Shown: positions 44,121 through 51,910 of the stretch, piece after piece
Layout: each line of letters starts with the position of its first letter
Numbering within the stretch: position 1 is the stretch's first letter
Origin: Aurantibacillus circumpalustris
GTDB taxonomy: Bacteria; Bacteroidota; Bacteroidia; B-17B0; Aurantibacillaceae
Reading direction: 5' to 3'
Assembly (NCBI RefSeq): GCF_029625215.1
Contig: NZ_CP121197.1
Span: forward strand, 3,100,001 to 3,164,000
DNA length: 64,000 bases
Translations under genes and position numbers: made by a program
The notes under the pieces: model-generated
The model's input: only the letters and a program-made list of their open reading frames with translations
What the model was told of the DNA's origin: nothing
Database searches by the model: none

Positions 44121-44152
44121 TAAAGCCTCAGGGGTTCGAACCTGGGGCTTTA
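44121..44152. other. Acceptor/T-arm-like minihelix
   Basis: TAAAGCC (44121-44127) and GGCTTTA (44146-44152) form a 7-bp stem stacked through a T-G pair on CAGG/CCTG, with an 8-nt loop GGTTCGAA. The result is a 12-bp helix like the acceptor/T-arm half of a tRNA with nothing between. The 3' flank CAAATTTAATTA resembles that of tRNA-like elements 1 and 2. It lies upstream of the minus-strand gene starting at 44090. Confidence 0.35.
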
Positions 44153-44206
44153 CAAATTTAATTACAGTTATATGTTATTTAAATATAAGTGTACTTAAAC
44201 CACAAT

Positions 44207-44350
44207 TTACCTCCCTAAAATCCTACTTTGTTTTTTGAGATACTCCAATCTTTCTAACTCACATTTAATAGCAAATTCAGCGCAGCAATACACTGTCCGT
44301 TTCCTTGTACGTATTATAGGGGATTTGTTATGAACCTTACACTTTGCCAC
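44207..44350 (-). CDS. Small Cys-containing basic protein, GTG start, 47 aa
   Basis: From a GTG at 44350 the frame reads MAKCKVHNKSPIIRTRKRT, then VYCCAEFAIKCELERLEYLK. Four Cys and one His are suggestive of metal binding. There is no in-frame ATG. The start lies just outside attC-like palindrome C, the position expected for an integron cassette gene. No family recognised. Confidence 0.45.
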   Translation of the reverse strand: MAKCKVHNKSPIIRTRKRTVYCCAEFAIKCELERLEYLKKQSRILGR

Positions 44351-44365
44351 CGCACTACCAAAGCT

Positions 44366-44455
44366 ATTTAGACATAATAACAGTTATAATCCTACAACGG
44401 CCTTACGGCTGCGTTTCCGACTCATAACTGCGCATTATGTTAAATATAATTAATA
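44366..44455. repeat. attC-like imperfect palindrome C (inverted orientation)
   Basis: ATTTA-g-ACATAAT-AAC-AGTTAT (44366 on) pairs with ATAACT-GCG-CATTATGTTAAAT (to 44455), leaving a single unpaired G and a small internal loop, features typical of attC. The centre holds a GGCC/GGCT hairpin. The sequence to its left, CACTACCAAAGCTATT, is the reverse complement of that to the right of palindrome A, so site C is inverted relative to A. Confidence 0.5.
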
Positions 44456-44491
44456 AAAGTAAAAGTATCCATACAAGATACTTTATTGAAT

Positions 44492-44617
44492 TTAAAGTGA
44501 TTTTTTAGCGTTCTGCTCCACTTTACCGTAAGCAGGACATCTTTCATGACTCTTACAAGAAGAAACTGAAACTGATATTACGAAAGCTACAAGGACAAAG
44601 GATATAATTTTTTTCAT
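44492..44617 (-). CDS. Very small lipoprotein, 41 aa
   Basis: A lipoprotein signal (MKKIISFVLVAFVISVSVSSC) leaves a 21-residue mature part beginning at Cys21, with ERCPAYGK. Tiny lipoproteins with a CPAYG motif recur in Bacteroidota, to my recollection. Function unknown. It lies between the last cassette-like palindrome and ung, divergent from ung. Confidence 0.7.
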   Translation of the reverse strand: MKKIISFVLVAFVISVSVSSCKSHERCPAYGKVEQNAKKSL

Positions 44618-44711
44618 GCCAAATAATGTATTTTGTAAAGATAACTAATTACTTTCGTTTCGGAATGTTAAAAATAAAAATTAACCCTAGGTTATTAACA
44701 AGTGGTTTTTA

Positions 44712-45386
44712 ATGGTAAACAAGTCAATAAATGCGTCATGGAATAAACTACTCTCGGATGAATTTGAGAAACCGTATTATTATAAATTAAGTGAGTTAGT
44801 AAACAATGCATATGAAAAATCCGTTGTTTATCCTCCTTCAGAACTCGTATTTAATGCTCTTATAAAGTGTCCCCTCGATAAAATTAAGGTTGTTCTTATC
44901 GGACAAGATCCTTATCATCGCATTGGCCAAGCTCATGGTTTGAGTTTTTCGGTAAGTGATGGTATTAAAAAGCCTCAAAGTTTACAAAATATATTCAAAG
45001 AACTACTTAATGACGTGCCTGAATTTAAAATACCCAAATCTGGTAATCTTGAAAAATGGGCGAACCAGGGTGTACTCTTGTTAAATACTATTCTTACGGT
45101 TCAAGAGGGATTGCCGGGAAGTCATAAGTCTTTTGGCTGGGAAGTATTTACTGACGCTGTGATTAAATTAATCAGTGAGAATAAGACTAACATCGTATTT
45201 ATGCTCTGGGGTAATTATGCCAGATCAAAAGCGGATTTAATTGATGAGAATAAACACCTTATACTAAAAGCTGCACACCCATCGCCCTTGGCACGTGGTG
45301 CATTTTTTGGAAGTAGACACTTTAGTAAAACGAATGCTTTTTTAACCGAAAAGGGTATTAATGCAATTAATTGGAACTTAGAGTAA
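44712..45386 (+). CDS. ung: Uracil-DNA glycosylase, family 1
   Basis: Motif A VVLIGQDPYHRIGQAHGLSFSV carries the catalytic Asp in GQDPYH. The middle motif VLLLNTILTVQEGLPGSHKSFGWEVFTD and the C-terminal HPSPLARGAFFGSRHFSKTN complete the family-1 set. It excises uracil from DNA in base-excision repair. Length 224 aa is normal. Its last 20 nt overlap the convergent gene on the minus strand. Confidence 0.97.
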   Translation: MVNKSINASWNKLLSDEFEKPYYYKLSELVNNAYEKSVVYPPSELVFNALIKCPLDKIKVVLIGQDPYHRIGQAHGLSFSVSDGIKKPQSLQNIFKELLNDVPEFKIPKSGNLEKWANQGVLLLNTILTVQEGLPGSHKSFGWEVFTDAVIKLISENKTNIVFMLWGNYARSKADLIDENKHLILKAAHPSPLARGAFFGSRHFSKTNAFLTEKGINAINWNLE

Positions 45387-46098
45387 ATTTAAATTTCTCG
45401 GTACTCTTTTTTTTACCATTACTTTCAAAAATTTGCCAAACCCCTGTTTTTATATATTCTTTATTTTCAATAGAATAAATTAATTCGCCTTCTTCTTTAA
45501 TTAAACCGTTTGGATAAAATGACTTGTCAGAATATTTTTTATTTGCTATATCAATTATTAAAAGTTCTGACTGTAATTCTGCATTTAAAAACCAAACTCT
45601 TTTTGAGCTGACACAATTCGCTTTTTGATCAAATTCTATCTGACTCTTTGGTAAACCGTTAGAAAAAAACTCAGTCATTCTCTCAGGTAGATTATTATTA
45701 AAATGGATCTGATTTTTTAAACCACCGCTCTCAAAGTAAACATCAATGTTACAATTTTGGGGGTCTGTGTAAGTAATATAGTGTTCACATTGACCATTTT
45801 CGAAGAAATTTTTAAATAAAACAAGCTTTCCCTCCTTGTAATAACTTATATGCATTAGTTGCCCATTATCAAAATACTCTTCGTTCCAGCCTTGCACAAC
45901 AGAACCTTGCTCACTGAGTAATTCATAATCTAATTTCAAAACCCACATCATTTTGTAGTAAATAAGTACGCCTTCGCAACTGTCGAGCATTTGCTTTTGT
46001 GTGTATCGCGTCGAATACTCATGCTTATGTTGGGTTTGAGCTGATACGCTGATAGCAACAAAATCAAGTAATATTAGTATAAATAGAATGTTTTTCAA
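45367..46098 (-). CDS. Secreted MORN-like (YwqK-type) repeat protein, 243 aa
   Basis: A signal peptide (KNILFILILLDFVAISVSAQ) and repeated short strands of the form E-x-Y-F-D-N-G-Q-L (EEYFDNGQLMHISYY, KNFFENGQCEHYI, DVYFESGGLKNQI, TEFFSNGLPKSQI, KSFYPNGLIKEEG) characterise the YwqK/MORN-like family. Function is unknown. The start codon is TTG. The 3' end overlaps ung by 20 nt. Confidence 0.8.
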   Translation of the reverse strand: MKNILFILILLDFVAISVSAQTQHKHEYSTRYTQKQMLDSCEGVLIYYKMMWVLKLDYELLSEQGSVVQGWNEEYFDNGQLMHISYYKEGKLVLFKNFFENGQCEHYITYTDPQNCNIDVYFESGGLKNQIHFNNNLPERMTEFFSNGLPKSQIEFDQKANCVSSKRVWFLNAELQSELLIIDIANKKYSDKSFYPNGLIKEEGELIYSIENKEYIKTGVWQIFESNGKKKSTEKFKFTLSSN

Positions 46099-46153
46099 CT
46101 AATTATGTGCAATTGAATGTATTAATACTGCAAGATAAAAAATTAAAATCAAA

Positions 46154-46594
46154 TTATAATAAGCGCATTTTTATATGTGGAATATCATCTTCCAAATATT
46201 GAGAACCTTCTACTTTAAAGCCAAGGTCAGTATAAAATTTTAATAGATAGAATTGTGCAGATATTACTATGGCGTGTTCTTCGAATAAATTTTTGGTTTT
46301 ATTGATTGCTTCCTGCATTAAAAACTTCCCTAAACCATTGTGCCTAAAATCTTTGTTTATAGCGACTCTTCCTATCGAAGGTTCCATGTATGAAGAATTC
46401 GGAGGAAGAATGCGGCAATACCCTATCAGCTTTTTATTTTCAAAAATCATTAAGTGATTTGAGACTGTATCTTTATCATCAACATCTTGATAAGCGCAAT
46501 TTTGTTCTACAATAAAAATTTGGCTGCGTAAGTGATAGATTTCAAACAGTTCTTTTACTGATAAGGAGTTAAATTCTTTTACAATTAATTCCAT
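46154..46594 (-). CDS. elaA: GNAT-family N-acetyltransferase, ElaA type, 146 aa
   Basis: FEIYHLRSQIFIVEQNCAYQDVDDKD is the ElaA opening, and PSIGRVAINKDFRHNGLGKFLMQEAI is the acetyl-CoA-binding loop. The ATG at 46594 overlaps the stop codon of the upstream gene by 1 nt (TAATG) and gives the normal length; a longer frame from 46630 is rejected. Substrate unknown. Confidence 0.88.
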   Translation of the reverse strand: MELIVKEFNSLSVKELFEIYHLRSQIFIVEQNCAYQDVDDKDTVSNHLMIFENKKLIGYCRILPPNSSYMEPSIGRVAINKDFRHNGLGKFLMQEAINKTKNLFEEHAIVISAQFYLLKFYTDLGFKVEGSQYLEDDIPHIKMRLL

Positions 46595-46956
46595 TAGTAT
46601 TGATCTATACTTAACAAAACTAAAGTGCATGCTTCAATAGATTCGATGCCTTTTTCCTTTGCTCTTTTTTCAAAGTCTGGATTCTCTGTACCTGGATTAA
46701 AAATAATTCGTTTTGGATTTAAACTGAAGATATAATCCTCCCAAGCAGCTTGATTTTGAGATCCGACATAAAGTGTAACTGTATGAATATCTTTTAGTTG
46801 AGGTTTATTAATTAAAATTGGTTCATCTTCAATTTTACCTTCGTGAATACCTATAGGATAAACGGTATGCCCATGGCTTTTCAATCGCTGAGTTGCTATG
46901 TAGGCATAACGTTCCTGCTTTGAAGACGCGCCTATTATTGCTGTTGGTTTGTTCAT
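46594..46956 (-). CDS. CoA-binding domain protein (YccU-like), 120 aa
   Basis: A Rossmann-like CoA-binding fold: PTAIIGASSKQERYAYIATQRLKSHGHTVYPIG, then TVTLYVGSQNQAAW and IFNPGTENPDFEKRAKEKGIESIEACTLVLL. It overlaps the transporter gene upstream and elaA downstream by 1 nt each, so the three are translated together. Metabolic role unknown. Confidence 0.85.
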   Translation of the reverse strand: MNKPTAIIGASSKQERYAYIATQRLKSHGHTVYPIGIHEGKIEDEPILINKPQLKDIHTVTLYVGSQNQAAWEDYIFSLNPKRIIFNPGTENPDFEKRAKEKGIESIEACTLVLLSIDQY

Positions 46957-48212
46957 TATTCAGTATAGTTAAGATCTTTATGGAACGTTTCTTTTAAGTT
47001 AAGCCAAGCTAATGTAGCTAATATTGTAACTATTATACCAACTATAATTGCAGCCATTTGCGAATTTGGTTTACCATCTTGCTTATCGAGTATGTTTTCG
47101 AAATAACGAAATAAAAAGCTCAAAAATATAACGGAGCCTCTAACGAAATTAGGAGCGGTTGTGGTGGCGGTTGCTCTGATGTTAGTACCAAATAATTCAG
47201 CTGCTGTACTCATAAATACTGCCCAATACCCTGTAGCAAAACCAATAAGAGAAACGATGACATAGTAATATACTTCTGAAATAATGGCATATTTAAAATA
47301 GCTAAACACGGATATTGCTGTTAGGATCATGAAAATAGCCAATGCCTTTTTCCGACTTTTTAAGAGTTGACTGATAACGCCACTCGCTACATCGCCGAGT
47401 GTAATTCCTAAATAAGCATACATGATAGATTTACCTGCATCAGGTTTAAAATGCGTAATTCCCATGGATACAAATATTTCAGGAGCAAAGGTGATAAGAA
47501 TACCCATCACGTACCAAACGGGCACTGCTATCATAATTATACTGAGGTACTGCCCTGCCCTATTTCTATTACTAAAAAGGTTCAAAAAATTGCCTCTACT
47601 AATTTCACTTTTACGAAGAGATTCAAACATCCCAGACTCAAAAATGCCAACTCTTAATACTAATAAAATAAGACCCATGCCACCACCAATAAAAAAACTC
47701 CAACGCCAATCGGTAATAACGTCTCCCATAAAACCTGCAACAACTGCACCAAATACACCAACGGTTGCTACTATCATTGTTCCAATTCCGCGTTTTTCCT
47801 TACTCATTGTTTCACTTACAAGTGTGATTCCTGCACCTAATTCACCAGCTAATCCAAAACCTGAAATAAATCTTAATGCAGCATACCAACCAATAGTCGT
47901 TACAAATCCGTTTGCGATGTTGGCTAATGAATACATTAAAATTGACCCAAACAACACTGAAAGTCGCCCTTTTTTATCCCCTAGTATTCCCCAAAATAAA
48001 CCACCAAGCAACATCCCCCCCATTTGCCAATTGAGAAGATTCATGCCAATATTTTTGAGATTTTCGTTGGTTGCAGCTGAGCCTAAAATTTCCGTTAGAC
48101 TATCTTTTCGCTCAACGCTAAAAAGTACAAGATCATAGATATCGACAAAGTAACCTAGTGCAGCTACAATAATAATTTTATTCAGAGGAGCCCCTGAAAG
48201 AGTTTTATTCAT
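46956..48212 (-). CDS. Major facilitator superfamily transporter, 418 aa
   Basis: Twelve probable membrane segments. The loop between helices 2 and 3 carries WGILGDKKGRLSVLFGS, and between helices 4 and 5 is FGLAGELGAGITLVSETMSKEKRG. The pattern fits the metabolite:H+ symporter branch of the MFS. Substrate unknown. First gene of the operon with the CoA-binding and acetyltransferase genes. Confidence 0.88.
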   Translation of the reverse strand: MNKTLSGAPLNKIIIVAALGYFVDIYDLVLFSVERKDSLTEILGSAATNENLKNIGMNLLNWQMGGMLLGGLFWGILGDKKGRLSVLFGSILMYSLANIANGFVTTIGWYAALRFISGFGLAGELGAGITLVSETMSKEKRGIGTMIVATVGVFGAVVAGFMGDVITDWRWSFFIGGGMGLILLVLRVGIFESGMFESLRKSEISRGNFLNLFSNRNRAGQYLSIIMIAVPVWYVMGILITFAPEIFVSMGITHFKPDAGKSIMYAYLGITLGDVASGVISQLLKSRKKALAIFMILTAISVFSYFKYAIISEVYYYVIVSLIGFATGYWAVFMSTAAELFGTNIRATATTTAPNFVRGSVIFLSFLFRYFENILDKQDGKPNSQMAAIIVGIIVTILATLAWLNLKETFHKDLNYTE

Positions 48213-48228
48213 ACTTAATTTCGACTCG

Positions 48229-50424
48229 CTATAATTTGAGAATCTTTTTTACTTTAGTTCCTTTATTCGTTTGCACTTTTATTATGTAGATGGCGTCGGC
48301 CAGACTGCTTATATCATAGGTCATCATGAGGTTATATGGGTTATAATCGAGCTTTGAAAGTGTGTGACCCATAAGGTCAGCGATTTCTATGGTTATGAAT
48401 TCGTAACCTGCATCTGTTAATCTTATGGTCATTTGCAAATCAGTTGGATCGGCAAATCCAGTAAAATCAAAATCCACTTTTGGTGCTGAGGGCAACGGAA
48501 CCAGAGTTACGGAGTTTATTGAAGTGGAAGAACAGTCTGTTAAGAGTGCAAGCGTGTCGTTATTATTTAAATCGTTATAGTACTTTTTTGAAAATGAAAT
48601 TTTATACAAACCTTTATTGAGTGTAATAGAATATGTTCCGTTAAAGTCGGTGTAGGTTGAATCGCTTTGCGCAAGACTTGATAGGCTTGTAAATTTTACA
48701 AGAATGCCAGAATGATCAATTTTGGCATTTAACAATGCGGAGGATTTTAGTTCAAATTTCAACGGTGCTGTGGGTAATGGCAATAATGATAAAGTACTCA
48801 CTGAATTTGGTGAACAATCGATAAGTATTGAAAGCGTATCACTTTTATCTACGTCGTAATAATTGTTTTTTGCGAAGGAAATTTTATACTTACCCTTGCT
48901 AAGTCCAACTGAATAGGTACCATCGGCCTTTGTATAAGCCGAATCGGACACAGCTATGGTTGACGCAGCTGTAAATTTTATGAGAATACCAGAATGATCA
49001 TGTTTACAATTGAGAAATGCTGAAGATTTTAATTCGAATTTATAAGGTGCCATTTTAGGCAAACCCCAACCGCGAGAGTTATTTGGCACGCAGTGATTAT
49101 TTGCTTCTTTTTTGAGTGTCTCTAAAACCTTGATGTTATTATAATCTTTATGAGCTTGCCAGAAACAAGCCACAGCGCCAGCTAAAATAGGCGTAGCAAA
49201 TGAGGTGCCGTTGCCGGGAAATCCGTCATAATTTCCATCGCTCACCCATGAGCCTACTCCCCTTGCCACTAAGTCTGGTTTAATGCGTCCGTCAAATGTA
49301 GGACCAACAGAGCTAAAAGCCGCCACACGATCTAAACTATCGACAGCTCCCACCGTACAGATGCTATCGGCGTCGCCTGGAATACTGATGTAATGAAATG
49401 CAGCTGCCCCTTCGTTGCCAGCAGCGTTTAAAACGAACAGCCCTTTACGAGCTGCCATATTTGCGGCGATGCTCATAGGCGCTTTTCTTCCTGTAAGTGT
49501 CGCATAGGTGTGATCCATGTTATGATCATCAAAATCTGTATATCCTAGAGAAGTGGTAAGAATATCTACCCCAACACTATCTGCAAATTCAGCTCCGCGT
49601 ATCCAATTGTATTCTTCACTGATGGTTTCTCCCGCTGCTTCTTCTGTTCGAAATAACCAAAAATTAGCAAGTGGCGCGGATCCTAGAATTCTGCCAGGTT
49701 TATTGCCGGCAATACAAGAGAGTACCATTGTTCCATGGTTACTACCCGAATAAACATTAGTTCCGCCATCAACAAAATTTCGGGTTCCAAGAATACCTCC
49801 TCTATTTCTTAAACTATCAAATACGTGATATGTATCAACAGTAGTAAATCCAGCATCAAGAACCGCAATCGTCATACCCTGCCCTCGATAACCACTTTCG
49901 TGAAGAGGTATTAGATTTAACTGTTCTGTTTGCCAATAAGAACCACCGTAACTATAAGCACTTGAAGTATTACTTGAAGAACGTGCAACTGGAAATTCTG
50001 ACTTTGGATTAATTTCTACAGGATCGTTATTATTTATATGATACCTTTTAACTTTATTGGTATCTAGCACAAAACTAAACGTTCTAATTGTGGTTAAAGC
50101 AGTAACCGCTTGCGATCTGCTTGGAACAGAAACAACAACACCGTTTAGCCATTTGGAAGCATACAAAACCGTTACATTGGGAACGCTTTCAATTTGACTG
50201 ATATATGTTGGGTTAACCGGTAAATCAGTTGCATCAAGAGGTATATTATAGGTCGTTCTTCGGTCGATAGATTTTTGAGTAAGAAAGGTAGACGGATTTG
50301 ATAATGTAAAAGGCGTACCAATTTTGTCGGTAAATGTCACCCAATACTTGAATTGACCAAAAAGGTTTAAACCCGAAAAAAGGAAAAGGAATGCAATTAA
50401 AAATGAAGTGTTTTTTTTATTCAT
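48229..50424 (-). CDS. S8 subtilase with tandem repeats and T9SS sorting domain, 731 aa
   Basis: The signal peptide MNKKNTSFLIAFLFLFSGLNLFGQ sets the start at 50424, not the longer frame. The triad is Asp in MTIAVLDAGF, His in SNHGTMVLSCIAG and Ser in GNGTSFATPILAG. After the protease come two tandem modules of about 85 residues (FELKSSAFLNCKHDHSG... and FELKSSALLNAKIDHSG..., each with ADGTYSVGLSKGKYKISF-like cores). These are followed by a T9SS-type C-terminal domain (ISSLADAIYIIKVQT...KKILKL). It is probably a surface protease. It overlaps the upstream lipoprotein gene by 8 nt. Confidence 0.9.
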   Translation of the reverse strand: MNKKNTSFLIAFLFLFSGLNLFGQFKYWVTFTDKIGTPFTLSNPSTFLTQKSIDRRTTYNIPLDATDLPVNPTYISQIESVPNVTVLYASKWLNGVVVSVPSRSQAVTALTTIRTFSFVLDTNKVKRYHINNNDPVEINPKSEFPVARSSSNTSSAYSYGGSYWQTEQLNLIPLHESGYRGQGMTIAVLDAGFTTVDTYHVFDSLRNRGGILGTRNFVDGGTNVYSGSNHGTMVLSCIAGNKPGRILGSAPLANFWLFRTEEAAGETISEEYNWIRGAEFADSVGVDILTTSLGYTDFDDHNMDHTYATLTGRKAPMSIAANMAARKGLFVLNAAGNEGAAAFHYISIPGDADSICTVGAVDSLDRVAAFSSVGPTFDGRIKPDLVARGVGSWVSDGNYDGFPGNGTSFATPILAGAVACFWQAHKDYNNIKVLETLKKEANNHCVPNNSRGWGLPKMAPYKFELKSSAFLNCKHDHSGILIKFTAASTIAVSDSAYTKADGTYSVGLSKGKYKISFAKNNYYDVDKSDTLSILIDCSPNSVSTLSLLPLPTAPLKFELKSSALLNAKIDHSGILVKFTSLSSLAQSDSTYTDFNGTYSITLNKGLYKISFSKKYYNDLNNNDTLALLTDCSSTSINSVTLVPLPSAPKVDFDFTGFADPTDLQMTIRLTDAGYEFITIEIADLMGHTLSKLDYNPYNLMMTYDISSLADAIYIIKVQTNKGTKVKKILKL

Positions 50425-51133
50425 GACCATAAGTAACCAAAGTTTGTTTGTAGATAATACCGCTTCCGATTCTGTCTTCAACGAGTATGTTTGCAATAAT
50501 TGTATTTGATAAAAGATCTTTAATTTCTCTTGAGACCAAACCAATTCCAGCAGCATATTTTTCAACATAATACTCGTAAGATATATGTGTTCTGTAATCT
50601 TTTTGTTTCACAAGAAGAACTTTTTCGAGCAAAATACCATTTATTACTTCGCGGCGATCGATATAGTCGTAGTAATAATCTAACTCTGGAAAAGTGTTAT
50701 TTGCGTTTCCATTCCAACTTGTTTTTTCTGAAACTGGAAAAATTAACTTGGTATATCTAACGTTGGATTCAACAACTTGTATATTAGTATTACTTGTGTT
50801 AACCATCCAGACTTCTTTAACTGTCCATGGAATGCTATCATAAGACATTAATGGGTTGTACCTTTTTATGTAGCGTTCAAGTCTTATTGCAGGTTGACCT
50901 AAATTGTCAGTGTAAGAATCTGCTATTTTTTCTTTAATGCGATATTTATAAACTAGTGTATCTTTTGGAAGTTGTGTATAAACAGTGCTGTCTATGTCAT
51001 AAACAACATAAGTTCCCGATGTAGTTGGGTAATATTCTAAACCTTGAATGGAAGGATCTGCTGGTACAATTTTTTTAGCGCATGAGAACATTGAAATTAC
51101 TATAAAACTTAATATGAATAGATTATTTTTCAA
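50417..51133 (-). CDS. Lipoprotein, 238 aa
   Basis: A lipoprotein signal (KNNLFILSFIVISMFSC) is followed by a beta-rich domain (GLEYYPTTSGTYVVYDIDSTVYTQ) with no family I can name. The start codon is TTG at 51133. It is co-translated with the T9SS subtilase downstream (overlap ATGAATAA), which suggests a shared function at the cell surface. Confidence 0.75.
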   Translation of the reverse strand: MKNNLFILSFIVISMFSCAKKIVPADPSIQGLEYYPTTSGTYVVYDIDSTVYTQLPKDTLVYKYRIKEKIADSYTDNLGQPAIRLERYIKRYNPLMSYDSIPWTVKEVWMVNTSNTNIQVVESNVRYTKLIFPVSEKTSWNGNANNTFPELDYYYDYIDRREVINGILLEKVLLVKQKDYRTHISYEYYVEKYAAGIGLVSREIKDLLSNTIIANILVEDRIGSGIIYKQTLVTYGHE

Positions 51134-51165
51134 TCATTTAAAGATAATAAAAAGAAACAGGATAT

Positions 51166-51582
51166 TTAAAAAATATAATTTTCGAGAAAAGCTCGACTTG
51201 TTAACACTTCTATTTCTGAAAAGTAGAAGTCAGATTGATCTTCTGTTACAATACAGACACAACCGCTATCAATAGCAGAATAATATTGTAAGCCGTCTTC
51301 AAGGTCATGTATTTTCTTATTCTTCACGACTGACTCAACAGATTTTGGACCTACCGCAGTAAAATTTAATTTTTGAGAAAGAATATTTAATTTTTGTCGG
51401 GCTACGAGAGTTCCTGATTTTTTCTCGGAAAAATAAAACGCTATCGCCAGGCAAATTGGCGAGGTATATAACTTAAAACGAGTGCTTTCGGTTAAACTGA
51501 GTACTCTTGAACTATAAGTAAAAACTGGATATTCTTTGTTTAAAACAGAAATTAAAACATTCGCGTCTAGAAATACTTTCAC
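51166..51582 (-). CDS. PIN-domain ribonuclease toxin, 138 aa
   Basis: The PIN fold opens with KVFLDANVLISVLNKEYPVF (acidic residue 1). Further acidic positions follow at HDLEDGLQYYSAIDSGC (PIN motif 3) and EDQSDF. Such proteins cleave RNA and are held inactive by a co-encoded antitoxin. The start is GTG. It follows the antitoxin gene by 11 nt. Confidence 0.85.
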   Translation of the reverse strand: MKVFLDANVLISVLNKEYPVFTYSSRVLSLTESTRFKLYTSPICLAIAFYFSEKKSGTLVARQKLNILSQKLNFTAVGPKSVESVVKNKKIHDLEDGLQYYSAIDSGCVCIVTEDQSDFYFSEIEVLTSRAFLENYIF

Positions 51583-51593
51583 GGAAAAGCTGT

Positions 51594-51851
51594 TTATTTT
51601 TTACGATTATGGTACTGCGCTTTAAGCTTTGACCGACTTTTAGATGGAGTTGTATACTCAGCTTTACCTTCGGCAATATTTGCTACCCAATCTGAAATTG
51701 GAAAATCTTCGATGGAAGCATACTGTTTAGAAGTGATTTTATCGAGAATTAGCTCTAACATGCGAGAAAGACTCATGTTTTGAGTTTCGGCATATAGCTT
51801 GGCTTTTTCAATAATGACCTTGTTAAACGATAAAGTAACTTTGGCATCCAT
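51594..51851 (-). CDS. Antitoxin of a PIN-type toxin-antitoxin pair (DUF6364-like), 85 aa
   Basis: MDAKVTLSFNKVIIEKAKLYAETQNMSLSRMLELILD has the ribbon-helix-helix-type beginning seen in DUF6364/VapB-like antitoxins. The C-terminus is basic and would bind the toxin. The antitoxin comes first, as in most type II systems, under a promoter with repeated operator-like sites. Confidence 0.82.
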   Translation of the reverse strand: MDAKVTLSFNKVIIEKAKLYAETQNMSLSRMLELILDKITSKQYASIEDFPISDWVANIAEGKAEYTTPSKSRSKLKAQYHNRKK

Positions 51852-51863
51852 GGTATAATTTTT

Positions 51864-51902
51864 TATACGACAAAGATAAAAATAAAATACGTATAAGACA
51901 AA
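51864..51902 (-). promoter_or_regulatory. Toxin-antitoxin promoter with direct repeats
   Basis: On the minus strand TTG (complement of 51899-51901), 20 nt, then TATCTTTG (complement of 51871-51878). On the plus strand two copies of TATA(C/A)GACAAA (51864-51874 and 51892-51902) are 28 bp apart; one overlaps the -7 element and the other the -33 element, ideal for repression by the antitoxin. Confidence 0.55.
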
Positions 51903-51910
51903 TTTTGAGA

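Noticed and set aside
39496-44617. Integrated element bounded by a duplicated tRNA-Leu(CAA) 3' end
   Set aside because: I found no second copy of the tRNA 3' end at the right side of the island and no integrase in it.
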